Source: Bacteroidia bacterium
Lineage (GTDB): Bacteria; Bacteroidota; Bacteroidia; B-17B0; Aurantibacillaceae
Assembly (NCBI GenBank): GCA_026003255.1
Contig: BPGX01000006.1
Span: 62,001 to 126,000 of the forward strand
Reading direction: 5' to 3'
DNA length: 64,000 bases
The position numbers and the translations under genes are program-made. Shown here piece after piece: positions 28,214 through 37,615 of this stretch. The notes under the pieces are model-generated. The model was not told the DNA's origin and searched no databases. It worked only from the letters and a program-made list of their open reading frames with translations. Within the stretch, counting starts at the first letter, position 1, and the number at the start of each line of letters is the position of its first letter.

Positions 28214-28680
28214 TTACTGGCATACTAAATCTTTTGCGATATCCGTTTCAAAATCGCTCCAGTTCTTTTTATTCGTTAAATGAGAGTGAATTAACTCTAT
28301 GTCTGATTCAATATTTTTGGAGCTGTTTAGTATGGCCGGCAGGTTTCTTTCTATTGAAAAACGGAGATATCGTAATTTCAAAATTTTCCGGGATCTTTTC
28401 TTACCGCTTCGTTTATAATTTCCAAGGCTCTATTTACATATTTTAATTTTGTATGAGGCCCGACTGAGAACTTGGCCATTAATGCAATAGTAGCACCTTT
28501 ATAAGCTAGTTCTGTTGGTTCTGTTATATTTCCCTTATTTTCAAAATACTGATGAAGTGCTTTTGCTTTGTTTATATCTTCTGAAGCAATAATAAAAACT
28601 TTTCTCAATGTTTCAACATCATTTTTTGCCCAAATTATTTTAGTGCTTAAAAGTATGTATAGAATAAATAGCCTCTTCAT
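28214..28680 (-). CDS. Small exported protein of unknown function (one frameshift)
   Basis: About 155 residues. Signal peptide 1-18 ('LLSTKIIWAK'), then an all-helical sequence ('LRKVFIIASEDINKAKALHQ', 'ELAYKGATIALMAKF'). The frame open from 28680 ends near 28378 inside 'KDPGKFEI'; one indel near 28380 restores 'RYLRFSIERNLPAILN', which continues to the stop at 28214. I recognise this as a type of small Bacteroidota protein found near phytoene synthase but know no function. It lies 4 bp after crtB in the operon. Confidence 0.65.
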
Positions 28681-28684
28681 TATT

Positions 28685-29518
28685 TTATAGCATATTAAAT
28701 CTTAAGCGGAAATAAGAACTGAATACCAATCCAATTTTTTTAAGATTGGGAATTCGAGCACGTTGTCTCATCAATTCAGAAGCCGGTATATTTTTGATTT
28801 TGTTGAATAAATTGTAGTAATATACATATGCAACATATACACCAAGTTTTGCGCCCATAGGCAAGTTTAAAATACCCTCTAAACCTGTTGCAAAATCTTT
28901 TTCAATATCGGCTTCAATTTCTTTTTTAACATTTTCATCAAATCGAGAGATATCAACTCCCGGGAAATAGGTTCTTCCAAGATGCTGAAAATCCGCCTGT
29001 AAATCTCGAAGGAAATTAATTTTCTGAAATGCCGATCCTAACTTCATTGCCTGATGTTTAAGGCTATCGTACATCTTTTTATTTCCTTCGCAAAACACCT
29101 GCAAACACATTAAACCTACAACTTCTGCAGAACCTAAAATATATTTTTCATAGCTCAATTGATCATGAAAATTTTGGTGTAAATCCATTTCCATACTATG
29201 CAGAAATGTATCTATCAGTTTGAGATCTATCTGATATTTATTTACTACCCACTGAAAACTATTTAAAATTGGATTTAAGCTAATTCCGTCTTCAATAGCC
29301 TTATAGGTATCTTCTTTAAATCGCTCGAGCAATGAAGCTTTGTTGTGCTCATGAAATGTGTCAACTATTTCATCTGCAAATCGCACAAATCCATAAATGG
29401 CATAAATTGGATCATGAAACTTTTTGTTCAAAAGTTTAATGCCAAACGAAAATGATGTGCTGTAGCTGGTTGTAGTAATTTTACTACACTTTAAACTAAC
29501 CTGATCAAACAGTTGCAT
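28685..29518 (-). CDS. crtB: Phytoene synthase
   Basis: 277 residues, normal for Bacteroidota CrtB. It condenses two geranylgeranyl diphosphates to phytoene, the first committed carotenoid step. Both Mg-binding aspartate motifs are visible: 'RFADEIVDTFHEH' (DxxxD) and 'FLRDLQADFQHLGRTYFP' (DxxxD). The family-typical 'GSAEVVGLMCLQVF' and 'AMKLGSAFQKINFLRDL' helices are present. It overlaps crtI by 14 bp, indicating coupled translation. No lycopene cyclase or hydroxylase gene lies in the window, so the end product cannot be deduced. Confidence 0.95.
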   Translation of the reverse strand: MQLFDQVSLKCSKITTTSYSTSFSFGIKLLNKKFHDPIYAIYGFVRFADEIVDTFHEHNKASLLERFKEDTYKAIEDGISLNPILNSFQWVVNKYQIDLKLIDTFLHSMEMDLHQNFHDQLSYEKYILGSAEVVGLMCLQVFCEGNKKMYDSLKHQAMKLGSAFQKINFLRDLQADFQHLGRTYFPGVDISRFDENVKKEIEADIEKDFATGLEGILNLPMGAKLGVYVAYVYYYNLFNKIKNIPASELMRQRARIPNLKKIGLVFSSYFRLRFNML

Positions 29519-30998
29519 ATTTTTTTGTTTTTGAAAATTCTTTAACTACTTCTTTTGCTACCACTTCGCCTGAAATTAAGGAAGGTGGAACTCCTGGACC
29601 AGGCACAGTTAACTGTCCGGTATAAAATAAATTTTTAACTTTTTTACTCTTCAAGGATGGCTTTAGAATGGCTGTTTGCATTAATGTATTAGCAAGTCCA
29701 TAAGCATTTCCTTTAAAAGAATTATAATCGTTTATAAAATTGCTGTGAGCATAACTGCGCTTATAAACAACATAATCACGAAGGTTTTCTCCTAAGTTTT
29801 CTTCCAGTCTGTCAATTGCCAGATTGAAATATTTTTCACGTACTTCTTCTGTATCATTTAAACCGGGTGCAACCGGAATTAAAATAAATAATGCTTCATG
29901 ACCTTCGGGAGCTACGGTATTATCTGTTTGTGATGTGCAGGATAAATACAATAATGGTTCTGTTGGCCACTGAGGTGTTTCGTAAATTTCTTTTGCGTGT
30001 TTATCAAATGGTTTATCAAATACAAGTGTATGGTGTAAAACCTTGCTCACTTTTTTATTCAAGCCTACATAATATATTAGTGAAGATGGGGCCATTACAC
30101 GATTCTCCCAGTATTCGTTACTGTAACTACGATATTTTTTATCGAGCAATTTTGTTTCCACATGATGATAATCTGCTCCTGCAATAACAACATCTGCAAC
30201 AAAAGCTCCTTTATTTGTTATAACACTATTTACTTGTGCATTATTTACATCAAGTTTTTGTACATCGCAGTTAAATTCAAATTTTACGCCCAGTTCCAAT
30301 GCGAGCTTGTACATGCCTTCTACAACTTTATACATACCACCTACCGGATACCAGGTACCTAATTTTATATCGGCATAGTTCATTAAACTGTATAAAGCCG
30401 GAGTGTTTTGTGGTACAGCACCTAAAAACAACACCGGGAATTCTATTAATTGTAATAAGCGAGGATTTTTAAAAAATTTACGTATATGAGAATGGAATGA
30501 TTGCAGTAAATCTAACTTAATTAATCCGGATAAAACTTTAAAGTTAGCAAACTCCATAATAGAACGACCCGGCTTGTGAACCAAATCGTTTATTCCTGCA
30601 TCGTATTTGTATGCTGCTTCTGCTAAAAATTCATCGAGTTTTGTAGCACTTCCCTTTTCGATTGATTCAAATAAATTTCTTAACTCGTTATAATTTGCAG
30701 GCAAATCTGTATAATCGTCTTTTCCCCAAAATACGCGGTAGGAAGGATCCAGACGCTCCAGCCGGTAGTAATCAGATGTTTTTTTACCAAATTGAGCAAA
30801 ATAGCGTTCGAACACATCAGGCATCCAATACCAGCTTGGGCCCATATCAAATGTAAATCCATTTTCTTTGTACTGACGAGCCCTTCCTCCCGGGATAGCA
30901 TGTTTTTCCAATACGGTAACTTCATAGCCTTGCTTAGCCAGAAAACTGGCGGCTGACAATCCAGAAAATCCTGCTCCTATTACAATTGCTTTTTGCAT
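29505..30998 (-). CDS. crtI: Phytoene desaturase (CrtI family)
   Basis: 497 residues, full-length. N-terminal FAD site 'AIVIGAGFSGLSAASFLA' and 'EKHAIPGGRARQYKENGF'. The 'FDMGPSWYWMPDVFERYF' stretch and the C-terminal 'FYTGQLTVPGPGVPPSLISG' are typical of bacterial phytoene desaturases, which introduce conjugated double bases into phytoene by successive desaturation at the membrane. It follows the sigma factor gene by 6 bp and overlaps crtB. Other CrtI-like enzymes (carotene isomerases, diapophytoene desaturases) look similar, but the pairing with crtB supports phytoene as substrate. Confidence 0.95.
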   Translation of the reverse strand: MQKAIVIGAGFSGLSAASFLAKQGYEVTVLEKHAIPGGRARQYKENGFTFDMGPSWYWMPDVFERYFAQFGKKTSDYYRLERLDPSYRVFWGKDDYTDLPANYNELRNLFESIEKGSATKLDEFLAEAAYKYDAGINDLVHKPGRSIMEFANFKVLSGLIKLDLLQSFHSHIRKFFKNPRLLQLIEFPVLFLGAVPQNTPALYSLMNYADIKLGTWYPVGGMYKVVEGMYKLALELGVKFEFNCDVQKLDVNNAQVNSVITNKGAFVADVVIAGADYHHVETKLLDKKYRSYSNEYWENRVMAPSSLIYYVGLNKKVSKVLHHTLVFDKPFDKHAKEIYETPQWPTEPLLYLSCTSQTDNTVAPEGHEALFILIPVAPGLNDTEEVREKYFNLAIDRLEENLGENLRDYVVYKRSYAHSNFINDYNSFKGNAYGLANTLMQTAILKPSLKSKKVKNLFYTGQLTVPGPGVPPSLISGEVVAKEVVKEFSKTKKYATV

Positions 30999-31004
30999 TA
31001 TTAT

Positions 31005-31517
31005 TTAGTTTTTTATTGCATAATCTTTTAATACTTCCATCAACTTTTTGCGCGCAATAAATATTCTGCTTTTAACTGTACCTATTGGCAAATCCAACTC
31101 TTCGGCAATTTCTTTGTATTTAAAACCATCTACATAACGTGTAAAAGGAATTTTATATTCATCTTCCAATAATTCAATAACATTATTTATTTGCTTTGAG
31201 TTTAATGTTGATTCCGGGGAGGCATATCCATTTTTATTGGGTATATTTATGTAGTACAAATCTTTTGTTCCATCTATTATGGTATTGGTTCTTACCGCAC
31301 GTCTGTAGTTATTTATGAAAGTGTTTTTCATGATGGTAAATAACCATGCCTTTAAATTGGTTTTATCCACAAATTTGTCTCTGTATGCAAAAGCTTTTAA
31401 AATGGTGTCTTGTAAAAGATCTTTTGCATCTTCACTATCAGATGTTAAGCTTAAAGCAAAATATTTTAATGTTTTGCGGAGCCCGATTACTTGTGTGTTA
31501 AATTCGATGGCTGTCAT
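31005..31517 (-). CDS. ECF-type RNA polymerase sigma factor (carotenoid operon)
   Basis: 170 residues with sigma-70 region 2 ('DSEDAKDLLQDTILKAFAY', 'LKAWLFTIMKNTFINNYRR') and region 4 ('FKYKEIAEELDLPIGTVKSR'). No anti-sigma gene is adjacent. It is the first gene of the crt operon, an arrangement repeatedly seen in Bacteroidota, and probably directs its own operon or related stress genes. A candidate primary-sigma promoter lies 30-60 bp upstream. Signals that activate it are unknown; a CarH-like regulator gene 9 kb away could link it to light. Confidence 0.92.
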   Translation of the reverse strand: MTAIEFNTQVIGLRKTLKYFALSLTSDSEDAKDLLQDTILKAFAYRDKFVDKTNLKAWLFTIMKNTFINNYRRAVRTNTIIDGTKDLYYINIPNKNGYASPESTLNSKQINNVIELLEDEYKIPFTRYVDGFKYKEIAEELDLPIGTVKSRIFIARKKLMEVLKDYAIKN

Positions 31518-31549
31518 ATGTTTAAGTTTTAATTTTTGTTTTGTTTATG

Positions 31550-31580
31550 CAAATGTATATTTTAGTTAAACATAAAGCAA
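31550..31580 (-). promoter_or_regulatory. Candidate promoter of the sigma-crt operon
   Basis: On the minus strand, TTG at 31580-31578, a 20-bp spacer and TACATTTG at 31557-31550 match the TTG/TAnnTTTG consensus. It lies 33 bp before the start codon of the sigma factor gene. Confidence 0.55.
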
Positions 31581-31719
31581 TATTTTGTTTATCTTTTTTA
31601 GCTTTTTATTAAACATTTTTATATAAACCATTGATAATGAAGCAAATTATTTGTTTAGCCAATTGCTAAAATTTGTTAAACAAAATTTTTAGAAGCTAAA
31701 AAACACGCTTAATTTCTTT

Positions 31720-31754
31720 TTTGAACATAAAACCAAAGCATATTAGTAACTTTG
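31720..31754 (+). promoter_or_regulatory. Candidate promoter of the aldehyde dehydrogenase gene
   Basis: TTTG at 31720-31723, a 23-bp spacer and TAACTTTG at 31747-31754, with the start codon 25 bp downstream. The 262-bp gap between the sigma factor and aldehyde dehydrogenase genes thus seems to hold two divergent promoters. Confidence 0.55.
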
Positions 31755-31779
31755 CATTCTAAACTTAATTGTAATTCCT

Positions 31780-33339
31780 ATGTCACAAACACTTACTGCA
31801 AATGCTTTTGGCATTGCAAAAGCCCTCGAAAATCTTGGAATTAAAAAATTAAACTTTGGAGCAACAACCGGTCTTGAAAGCTGGAAATGTTCAGGAAATA
31901 AAATAGCCTCTTATTCACCGGTTGATGGAAACTTAATTGGCAACGTAACATCGGCCACTGGTGAAGATTACGAAAAAATAATTAAAAAAGCAGAAGAAGC
32001 ATTTAAAGTATGGCGCATGATTCCCGCTCCAAAACGCGGAGAAATAGTTCGTCAAATGGGCGATGCATTCAGAAAGCACAAAGCTGATTTAGGCAAATTG
32101 GTTTCATACGAAATGGGAAAATCCTATCAGGAAGGCTTAGGAGAAGTTCAGGAAATTATTGATATATGCGACTTTGCAGTAGGTTTATCGCGCCAATTAT
32201 ATGGTTTAACCATGCATTCGGAACGCCCTTTACACAGAATGTATGAACAATACCATCCTTTAGGAATAGTTGGAATTATTAGTGCTTTTAATTTCCCTGT
32301 TGCCGTATGGTCGTGGAACGCTATGCTGGCATGGGTTTGCGGAGATGTGTGCATTTGGAAACCAAGCGAAAAAACACCTTTGTGCGCTGTTGCATGTCAA
32401 AATATAATTGCAGATGTTTTAAAGCAAAATAATGTACCTGAAGGCGTTTCAAATATTATTATTGGCGATTATAAGATTGGCGAATTAATGTCTCATGATA
32501 TAAGAGTACCTTTAATATCGGCTACAGGTTCTACCAGAATGGGCAAAGCAGTAGGTAAAGCAGTTGGTGAACGTCTTGGCCGTTCGTTGCTTGAATTAGG
32601 AGGAAACAACGCCATTATTGTTACTCCAAATGCTGATTTACAAATGATGCTTACTGCTGTTTTATTTGGTGCAGTAGGAACAGCCGGACAACGCTGTACT
32701 ACCACCCGCAGATTAATTGTACACGAAGATATTTATGAAGAGGTGAAAAATAAATTAGTTAATGCATATAAGCAATTACGTATAGGAAATCCGCTGGATG
32801 AAAAAAATCATGTTGGACCATTAATTGATAAAGATGCTGTAAAAAATTATTTACATGCCATAGAACAAGTAAAAAAAGAAGGTGGCAACATGATTGTAGA
32901 AGGTGGCGTTTTAGAAGGTGAGGGCTACGAAAGCGGATGCTATGTAAAACCATGTGTAGCAGAAGCCAAAAATCATTTTCAAATAGTACAACACGAAACC
33001 TTTGCTCCAATACTTTACATCATGAAATACAAAACCATTGAAGAGGCAATAGCTATTCAAAATGGAGTACCACAAGGTTTATCTTCGGCTATTTTTACAA
33101 CCAATATGCTTGAGGCAGAAAAATTTCTTTCACACGAAGGTTCTGACTGCGGCATTGCAAACGTAAACATTGGAACTTCAGGTGCAGAAATTGGCGGAGC
33201 TTTTGGTGGCGAAAAAGAAACAGGCGGTGGACGCGAATCAGGCTCTGATGCTTGGAAAGTTTATATGCGCAGACAAACCAATACCATTAACTATTCAACA
33301 CAATTACCCTTAGCTCAAGGGATAAAGTTTGAAATATAA
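31780..33339 (+). CDS. Aldehyde dehydrogenase, ALDH7 (antiquitin/aminoadipate-semialdehyde) type
   Basis: 519 residues. NAD-dependent oxidation of an aldehyde to its acid. Catalytic Cys306 ('GTAGQRCTTTRR'), Glu272 ('LLELGGNNA') and Asn171 ('SAFNFPVAVW') are present. The 'GQRCTTTRR' context and 'GGAFGGEKETGGGRESGSD' near the end place it in the ALDH7 branch, whose best-known substrate is alpha-aminoadipate semialdehyde in lysine breakdown. No other lysine-degradation gene is near, so the substrate is inferred from family only. It has its own promoter and a terminator directly behind it. Confidence 0.93.
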   Translation: MSQTLTANAFGIAKALENLGIKKLNFGATTGLESWKCSGNKIASYSPVDGNLIGNVTSATGEDYEKIIKKAEEAFKVWRMIPAPKRGEIVRQMGDAFRKHKADLGKLVSYEMGKSYQEGLGEVQEIIDICDFAVGLSRQLYGLTMHSERPLHRMYEQYHPLGIVGIISAFNFPVAVWSWNAMLAWVCGDVCIWKPSEKTPLCAVACQNIIADVLKQNNVPEGVSNIIIGDYKIGELMSHDIRVPLISATGSTRMGKAVGKAVGERLGRSLLELGGNNAIIVTPNADLQMMLTAVLFGAVGTAGQRCTTTRRLIVHEDIYEEVKNKLVNAYKQLRIGNPLDEKNHVGPLIDKDAVKNYLHAIEQVKKEGGNMIVEGGVLEGEGYESGCYVKPCVAEAKNHFQIVQHETFAPILYIMKYKTIEEAIAIQNGVPQGLSSAIFTTNMLEAEKFLSHEGSDCGIANVNIGTSGAEIGGAFGGEKETGGGRESGSDAWKVYMRRQTNTINYSTQLPLAQGIKFEI

Positions 33340-33360
33340 ATTTTAAACCTTTATATTCAA

Positions 33361-33407
33361 CAAAAGCTGCATTTGTTTGAGGGAACAATATGCAGCTTTT
33401 GTTTGTT
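33361..33407 (+). terminator. Intrinsic terminator after aldehyde dehydrogenase
   Basis: 12-bp stem CAAAAGCTGCAT / ATGCAGCTTTTG with a 17-base loop, followed by a T-rich tail, 21 bp after the stop codon. Confidence 0.7.
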
Positions 33408-33480
33408 AAAACTTAGCATTTATCCATTTTTGTATTTTCTTGTAGTTCAAAACATTATTTTTGTCCAAAATCATATAATT

Positions 33481-34740
33481 ATGACTAAAAAGATTTTTTC
33501 ATTGCTGCTAATCGTTGCCTCCGTTTTTACAAGTTGTAAAAACAATAGCGAAAACAACAACGAACCTGAAAGCCACGATTTACCTGAAGGAAAATGGAGA
33601 GGAGAGTTGCTGTTAAGTTCTGAAGAAAAACTTCCATTTATTTTCGAACTTCGAAAAAACGATTTAGGAACAACTTTTGAAATCTTAAATGGCGAAGAAA
33701 AAATTTTTGTGGATGATATTGAAGTAAACGGTAACGAAATTACCATTCATCTGCCTTTATTTGATTCACATATTAAAGCTACTTATGCTGATAAAAAGCT
33801 TAACGGTAAATGGATTAATAATGCAAGAAAAGAAAACAATGAAATTCCTTTTAGTGCAGAACACGCTATTGACAAACGATTCAACACATCTTCAAAACCT
33901 AATCACAATATAACCGGAAAATGGGAAGTAGGTTTTTACAACCCCAAAGACAGTGTACCGGTTGTTACAAAAGCTATTGGTGAATTTCAGCAAAAAGCAG
34001 GAATTATCACCGGAACATTCATGACTACCACAGGTGATTATCGCTTTTTAGAAGGGGTTTTAGATGGTGATATTCTTTATCTTTCATGCTTTGACGGAGC
34101 ACACGCATTTTTGTTTAAAGCAAATGTGCAGGGAGATAGAATGGAGGGCGAATTCTGGAGCGGTATTCATCATTATGAAAAATGGGTTGGGGAGCGAAAT
34201 GAAAGCGCAACTTTACCTGACCCCGAAAAACTTACAAGCCTAAAAGAAGGAGTAGAAAAAATCTCATTTACTTTTCCTGATTTAAACGGCAACAACGTTT
34301 CTTTAGAAGATCAAAAATTTAAAAATAAAGTAACCATTGTTCAGATATTAGGTTCATGGTGCCCAAATTGCGCAGATGAAACAAAATTTTTATCAGACAT
34401 TTACAAGCAATATAACAGCCGAGGGGTGGAAATAATTGGCTTATGCTTTGAAACAACCAAAGAATTTGAAAAAGCAAGTGCCAACGTAAAAAAAATGGCG
34501 CAGGGGTTAAATGCTGACTATACATTTTTAATTGCGGGTACATCTAATAAACAAGAAGCAGCACAAGCATTGCCATTTCTAAATCACGTACTTTCTTTTC
34601 CTACTACTATGTTTATTGACAAAAAGGGAAATGTGAGAAAAATTCACACAGGATTTAGTGGCCCTGCTACCGGAAAATATTACGATACATTTGTTTCAGA
34701 AACAACTGCTTTTATTGAAAAATTACTGGCGGAAAAATAA
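33481..34740 (+). CDS. TlpA-like thioredoxin-domain lipoprotein
   Basis: 419 residues from the ATG at 33481. This start is chosen because it opens a lipoprotein signal with lipobox 'SVFTSC' and Cys19; the in-frame ATG 36 codons earlier precedes the signal. The N-terminal 270 residues form beta-rich repeats ('GKWRGELLLS', 'GKWEVGFYN', 'GTFMTTTGDYRFLEG'). The C-terminal thioredoxin fold has the redox motif 'WCPNC' (Cys294, Cys297) and the cis-Pro in 'SFPTT'. Such proteins reduce or exchange disulfides in the periplasm. The last 100 bp of the gene are repeated, with about 91% identity, at 37886-37986. Confidence 0.9.
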   Translation: MTKKIFSLLLIVASVFTSCKNNSENNNEPESHDLPEGKWRGELLLSSEEKLPFIFELRKNDLGTTFEILNGEEKIFVDDIEVNGNEITIHLPLFDSHIKATYADKKLNGKWINNARKENNEIPFSAEHAIDKRFNTSSKPNHNITGKWEVGFYNPKDSVPVVTKAIGEFQQKAGIITGTFMTTTGDYRFLEGVLDGDILYLSCFDGAHAFLFKANVQGDRMEGEFWSGIHHYEKWVGERNESATLPDPEKLTSLKEGVEKISFTFPDLNGNNVSLEDQKFKNKVTIVQILGSWCPNCADETKFLSDIYKQYNSRGVEIIGLCFETTKEFEKASANVKKMAQGLNADYTFLIAGTSNKQEAAQALPFLNHVLSFPTTMFIDKKGNVRKIHTGFSGPATGKYYDTFVSETTAFIEKLLAEK

Positions 34741-34742
34741 TT
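34642..34742 (+). repeat. Copy A of a diverged 101-bp direct repeat (tlpA-like 3' end)
   Basis: The 3' end of the TlpA-like gene including its stop codon. Ungapped alignment with 37886-37986 shows nine differences in 101 bases by my count. The two copies point the same way and bracket a 3.1-kb block of three minus-strand genes. Confidence 0.85.
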
Positions 34743-34747
34743 GAATT

Positions 34748-35815
34748 TTACTGCAGCACTATTTTATTTGTACTTATATTATTTAGTGCATCTCTTATTT
34801 GCACCACATACAAGCCTTTTCCAAAAGGAGATAAATCTACTTGAGTTTGTGTTGGCTTTATTTGTTGTTGCAACATTAATTGGCCGTAAGCATTGTAAAT
34901 TTGCAAAGTTGTATTTTCAGCAATTTCAGGGATTTCTATTGTAATAATGCCATTGGTTGGGTTGGGGTAAATGATGCAATTTGTTAAATTATTAAATTTT
35001 TCTACAGTAATTAATTTATTTTTATTTGAATACAAATTTATGGTGTCTTCTGTCTCTTCATATTTTTCAGTACGTTGAACAATTATTCCATCATCGCAAT
35101 TATCGAGGTAAGCTCTAAAATTGTTACCGCTTTTAAACCCTTGTTTTAATGAGACTGTATTGCCAGCAATAAATGAAACATTATAGCCGTTTGGTGCAAT
35201 ATCGCAGTTAGATATAAGTATTTGTCTTGCTCTTAATTTTACATCTTGTGGAGGAATGTTAATAAAGCCCAAACTACCACCATTATGTATAATATTTAAC
35301 TGAAAACAATCCGCATTTATAGTTTCAGGATTTTGTTCGCATTTGCATTCGCTTTCATCATCAAAACGGGTAACCTTTATTTTATTTGAATACAAAATTA
35401 AATCATTACTATTTGATGGATTGTTTAAATATACTCCAGAGCAACCAACTCCGATAAATGAATAATTTTCGTAAAACAAGGTTAATTCGTAAGTTCCCGA
35501 AATGGATGAAGTTTGAAATGAATAGTTAGGTAATTCGGGAATCGTGATACATCCGGATTTATAATTTATTACTTGCACCTTTTCATTTATTAATATTCCA
35601 TTTCTGTATAATTGCCATGTAAACTTTCCGCCTGACTCAATTACATAATTATACCCAGCATTAAAAATCAAATCTTCTAAAAGATCACAATTTTTAAAAT
35701 GAATATCATTTTCTGTGTTATTACAAAAAAGAGTTAAATTGGAATAATGCTGAGCTATAATAGTTTGTAATGCAACTAATGTTAAAACAAATAATAATAT
35801 TATTCTCGCTAACAT
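34748..35815 (-). CDS. T9SS type A sorting-domain secreted protein
   Basis: 355 residues with signal peptide 1-22 ('TIIAQ'). The middle has Cys-rich beta segments and a stretch 'AGNTVSLKQGFKSGNNFRAY' of the kind called a 3-coathanger stack in secreted Bacteroidota proteins. The C-terminal ~75 residues are a type A sorting domain ('IIYPNPTNGIITIEI', 'QIYNAYGQLM', 'GLYVVQI'). Exported across the outer membrane by T9SS. It follows the small barrel-like gene with no gap and ends 7 bp from the convergent TlpA-like gene. No enzymatic motif found. Confidence 0.85.
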   Translation of the reverse strand: MLARIILLFVLTLVALQTIIAQHYSNLTLFCNNTENDIHFKNCDLLEDLIFNAGYNYVIESGGKFTWQLYRNGILINEKVQVINYKSGCITIPELPNYSFQTSSISGTYELTLFYENYSFIGVGCSGVYLNNPSNSNDLILYSNKIKVTRFDDESECKCEQNPETINADCFQLNIIHNGGSLGFINIPPQDVKLRARQILISNCDIAPNGYNVSFIAGNTVSLKQGFKSGNNFRAYLDNCDDGIIVQRTEKYEETEDTINLYSNKNKLITVEKFNNLTNCIIYPNPTNGIITIEIPEIAENTTLQIYNAYGQLMLQQQIKPTQTQVDLSPFGKGLYVVQIRDALNNISTNKIVLQ

Positions 35816-36481
35816 TTAAAAAAAGTAATTAAAATTAATTCTGAATTTATTGATACTAAAATTATTATTGGGCTTGATTACTTTAGAAAAATATACCATA
35901 TCATTAATTCGATTATCATATGATAAAACAATATCAAATCGTTGTTTAATTGAATATCCTACGTTTATCCCTGCATAATATCCAATGTTTGTGTAATTGT
36001 ACCACCCTTTAATAGGATAATTTTTAAAGCTATCTTCAATTAATATGTCTAAATCTTTAAATTCTGTATATGCTGTTAATGGTATTGCCTGGTTAAATTG
36101 TAAGCTTAAAAAAAACCTTTTAACATAGTATCCAGTTGATATAATCGTATTTTGAAAAAAAGCATATTGATGATAATTATTAAAATTAAAATTATTGGTG
36201 TTTAAATTAGCACTAATAACAGTTTTAATTTTACTTTTACCCAATACTGCTTGAAATCCTGAAAAATTTGACAAAAAATAATTCGAAGAATTTAATGTAA
36301 CAGAAAAATTAAAGTTTGAATAATAAAGCACCGGAATATTTTTAATAGAATCTACTCTGTAATATCCTATTAAATTAACAATATTTCTTTTTTCTATATT
36401 AGCATAATTGATAGTTTGCGATAATGAATTAAATGAAATTTGAAATAATATAAAAAGTAAAAAAAAATAGTTCATTCTCAT
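35816..36481 (-). CDS. Putative outer-membrane beta-barrel protein
   Basis: 221 residues with a signal peptide (about 1-21, 'SFNSLSQ'). Many alternating aromatic strands follow ('NFNFNNYHQYAFF', 'IGYYAGINVGYSI'), and the last residue is Phe, as in outer-membrane barrels. A length of 221 residues would allow 8-10 strands. PorP/SprF proteins, often encoded beside T9SS substrates, have similar texture but are longer, so this is only a possible relative. It lies between a fibre-like gene (9 bp) and a T9SS substrate gene (0 bp), so the three form one operon. A second ATG 6 bp downstream is an equally good start. Confidence 0.6.
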   Translation of the reverse strand: MRMNYFFLLFILFQISFNSLSQTINYANIEKRNIVNLIGYYRVDSIKNIPVLYYSNFNFSVTLNSSNYFLSNFSGFQAVLGKSKIKTVISANLNTNNFNFNNYHQYAFFQNTIISTGYYVKRFFLSLQFNQAIPLTAYTEFKDLDILIEDSFKNYPIKGWYNYTNIGYYAGINVGYSIKQRFDIVLSYDNRINDMVYFSKVIKPNNNFSINKFRINFNYFF

Positions 36482-36490
36482 GGTTTTTGC

Positions 36491-37615
36491 TTATTTAAAT
36501 AAATTATAGCCCGATTCAAGCGCTATTCTGTATAAAATTTGCTTTAAATATTCGTTTTCTTTATTGAGATGTTCAAACCTTTTATACAATTCAATTATAT
36601 CTAAAGCTTGCTCCTCAACATTTAAAGTTAATCCTTTTATTACCTCTACTACCGGCAATCCTCTATCTTCTATTTCTTTTTCAGAAGGCATTAGGTACAA
36701 ATGTTTATGTTGCTTGTAGTAATTTGCCTTTTCTTCAAAGGTCATTCGTTTATAGTCTTCTTCAAATACGTAATCGCAAAAGCCTCCTATCTCGTTTACA
36801 TACACTTCTGTTTTAGCTTTTATTTTGCCATTAACCACCAATTTTTCTGTTGGACAATTTGTGCCAATACCCATGTTGCCATTTTTTGCAGCAAAAATAT
36901 TCCCATTTGCATCTATGTAAAAATCAGGAGTATTTGTAGCTTGCCGTGTTATACTTAAACCATTGCCCACACTTTGTTGTATTATAAAGGTGGCATAGCC
37001 CTGTCGCTCAAATAAAATGCTATTGGCTCCTTTTTTTAAATGCAATGTTGCTTGTGGGTTAGATGTGCCTATGCCTATGTCGCCTTTTCTGTCAATAGTC
37101 ATGCGATGACTGTTGTTGGTAAAAAACTGCATATCGGCATTTTCTTTCAGGTTAAAAATTGCATTTAATCGTATGCCTTGTACCATTCCATTACGCAAAC
37201 CTATATGTAAGCCATCATTTATACCCGTACCGCTTTCTACATTAGTTATTTGTAAGCCCGTGCTGCCAAAATAAGGCGATTCGGTATTAGTGGTTGGTGT
37301 TGGCGGTCCGCCTCCTAAACGTGGCCCGACTATCGCTTCGCTTATTGTTGGGCTATTCTTAGGATTATGTATATGAACGATATTGCTCGGATTGTTTAAT
37401 CCTATTCCAAAAAATCCTCCACCTTTTATTCGCATACGCTCTTTGCTGTCGGTTTTAATAATTACATCTTTCAACATGGCATCGTTGCGTGTTCCTAACC
37501 AATTTTCAAGGGTAATATCACTATTCCCTAGGGTTGACCATGTAAAACTTTGAGCTATTAGCAAATTGGTAATTAATGCAAAGAACATTGTCAAAATTAT
37601 ATATACCTTGTTCAT
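36491..37615 (-). CDS. Tail-fibre-like secreted protein with C-terminal coiled coil
   Basis: 374 residues with signal peptide 1-21 ('NLLIAQ'). It has repeated fibre-type motifs 'GIGLNNPSNIVHI', 'GIGTSNPQATLHL' and 'GIGTNCPTEKLVVNGKI'. A conserved C-terminal segment begins 'YVFEEDYKRMTFEEKANYY' and continues 'KHLYLMPSEKEIEDRG', then a coiled coil ('LYKRFEHLNKENEYLKQIL'). This is a common Bacteroidota layout, close to S74 proteins but with a different end and no S-x4-K dyad. Trimer formation through the coil is likely. First gene of the three-gene block bracketed by tlpA 3' copies; it resembles the fibre gene at 5720-8128 in style. Confidence 0.82.
   Translation of the reverse strand: MNKVYIILTMFFALITNLLIAQSFTWSTLGNSDITLENWLGTRNDAMLKDVIIKTDSKERMRIKGGGFFGIGLNNPSNIVHIHNPKNSPTISEAIVGPRLGGGPPTPTTNTESPYFGSTGLQITNVESGTGINDGLHIGLRNGMVQGIRLNAIFNLKENADMQFFTNNSHRMTIDRKGDIGIGTSNPQATLHLKKGANSILFERQGYATFIIQQSVGNGLSITRQATNTPDFYIDANGNIFAAKNGNMGIGTNCPTEKLVVNGKIKAKTEVYVNEIGGFCDYVFEEDYKRMTFEEKANYYKQHKHLYLMPSEKEIEDRGLPVVEVIKGLTLNVEEQALDIIELYKRFEHLNKENEYLKQILYRIALESGYNLFK

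Noticed and set aside
31518..31779. Riboswitch or small RNA in the sigma/aldehyde dehydrogenase gap
   Set aside because: Only AT-rich sequence and two promoter-like elements were seen; no conserved aptamer-like structure could be recognised.
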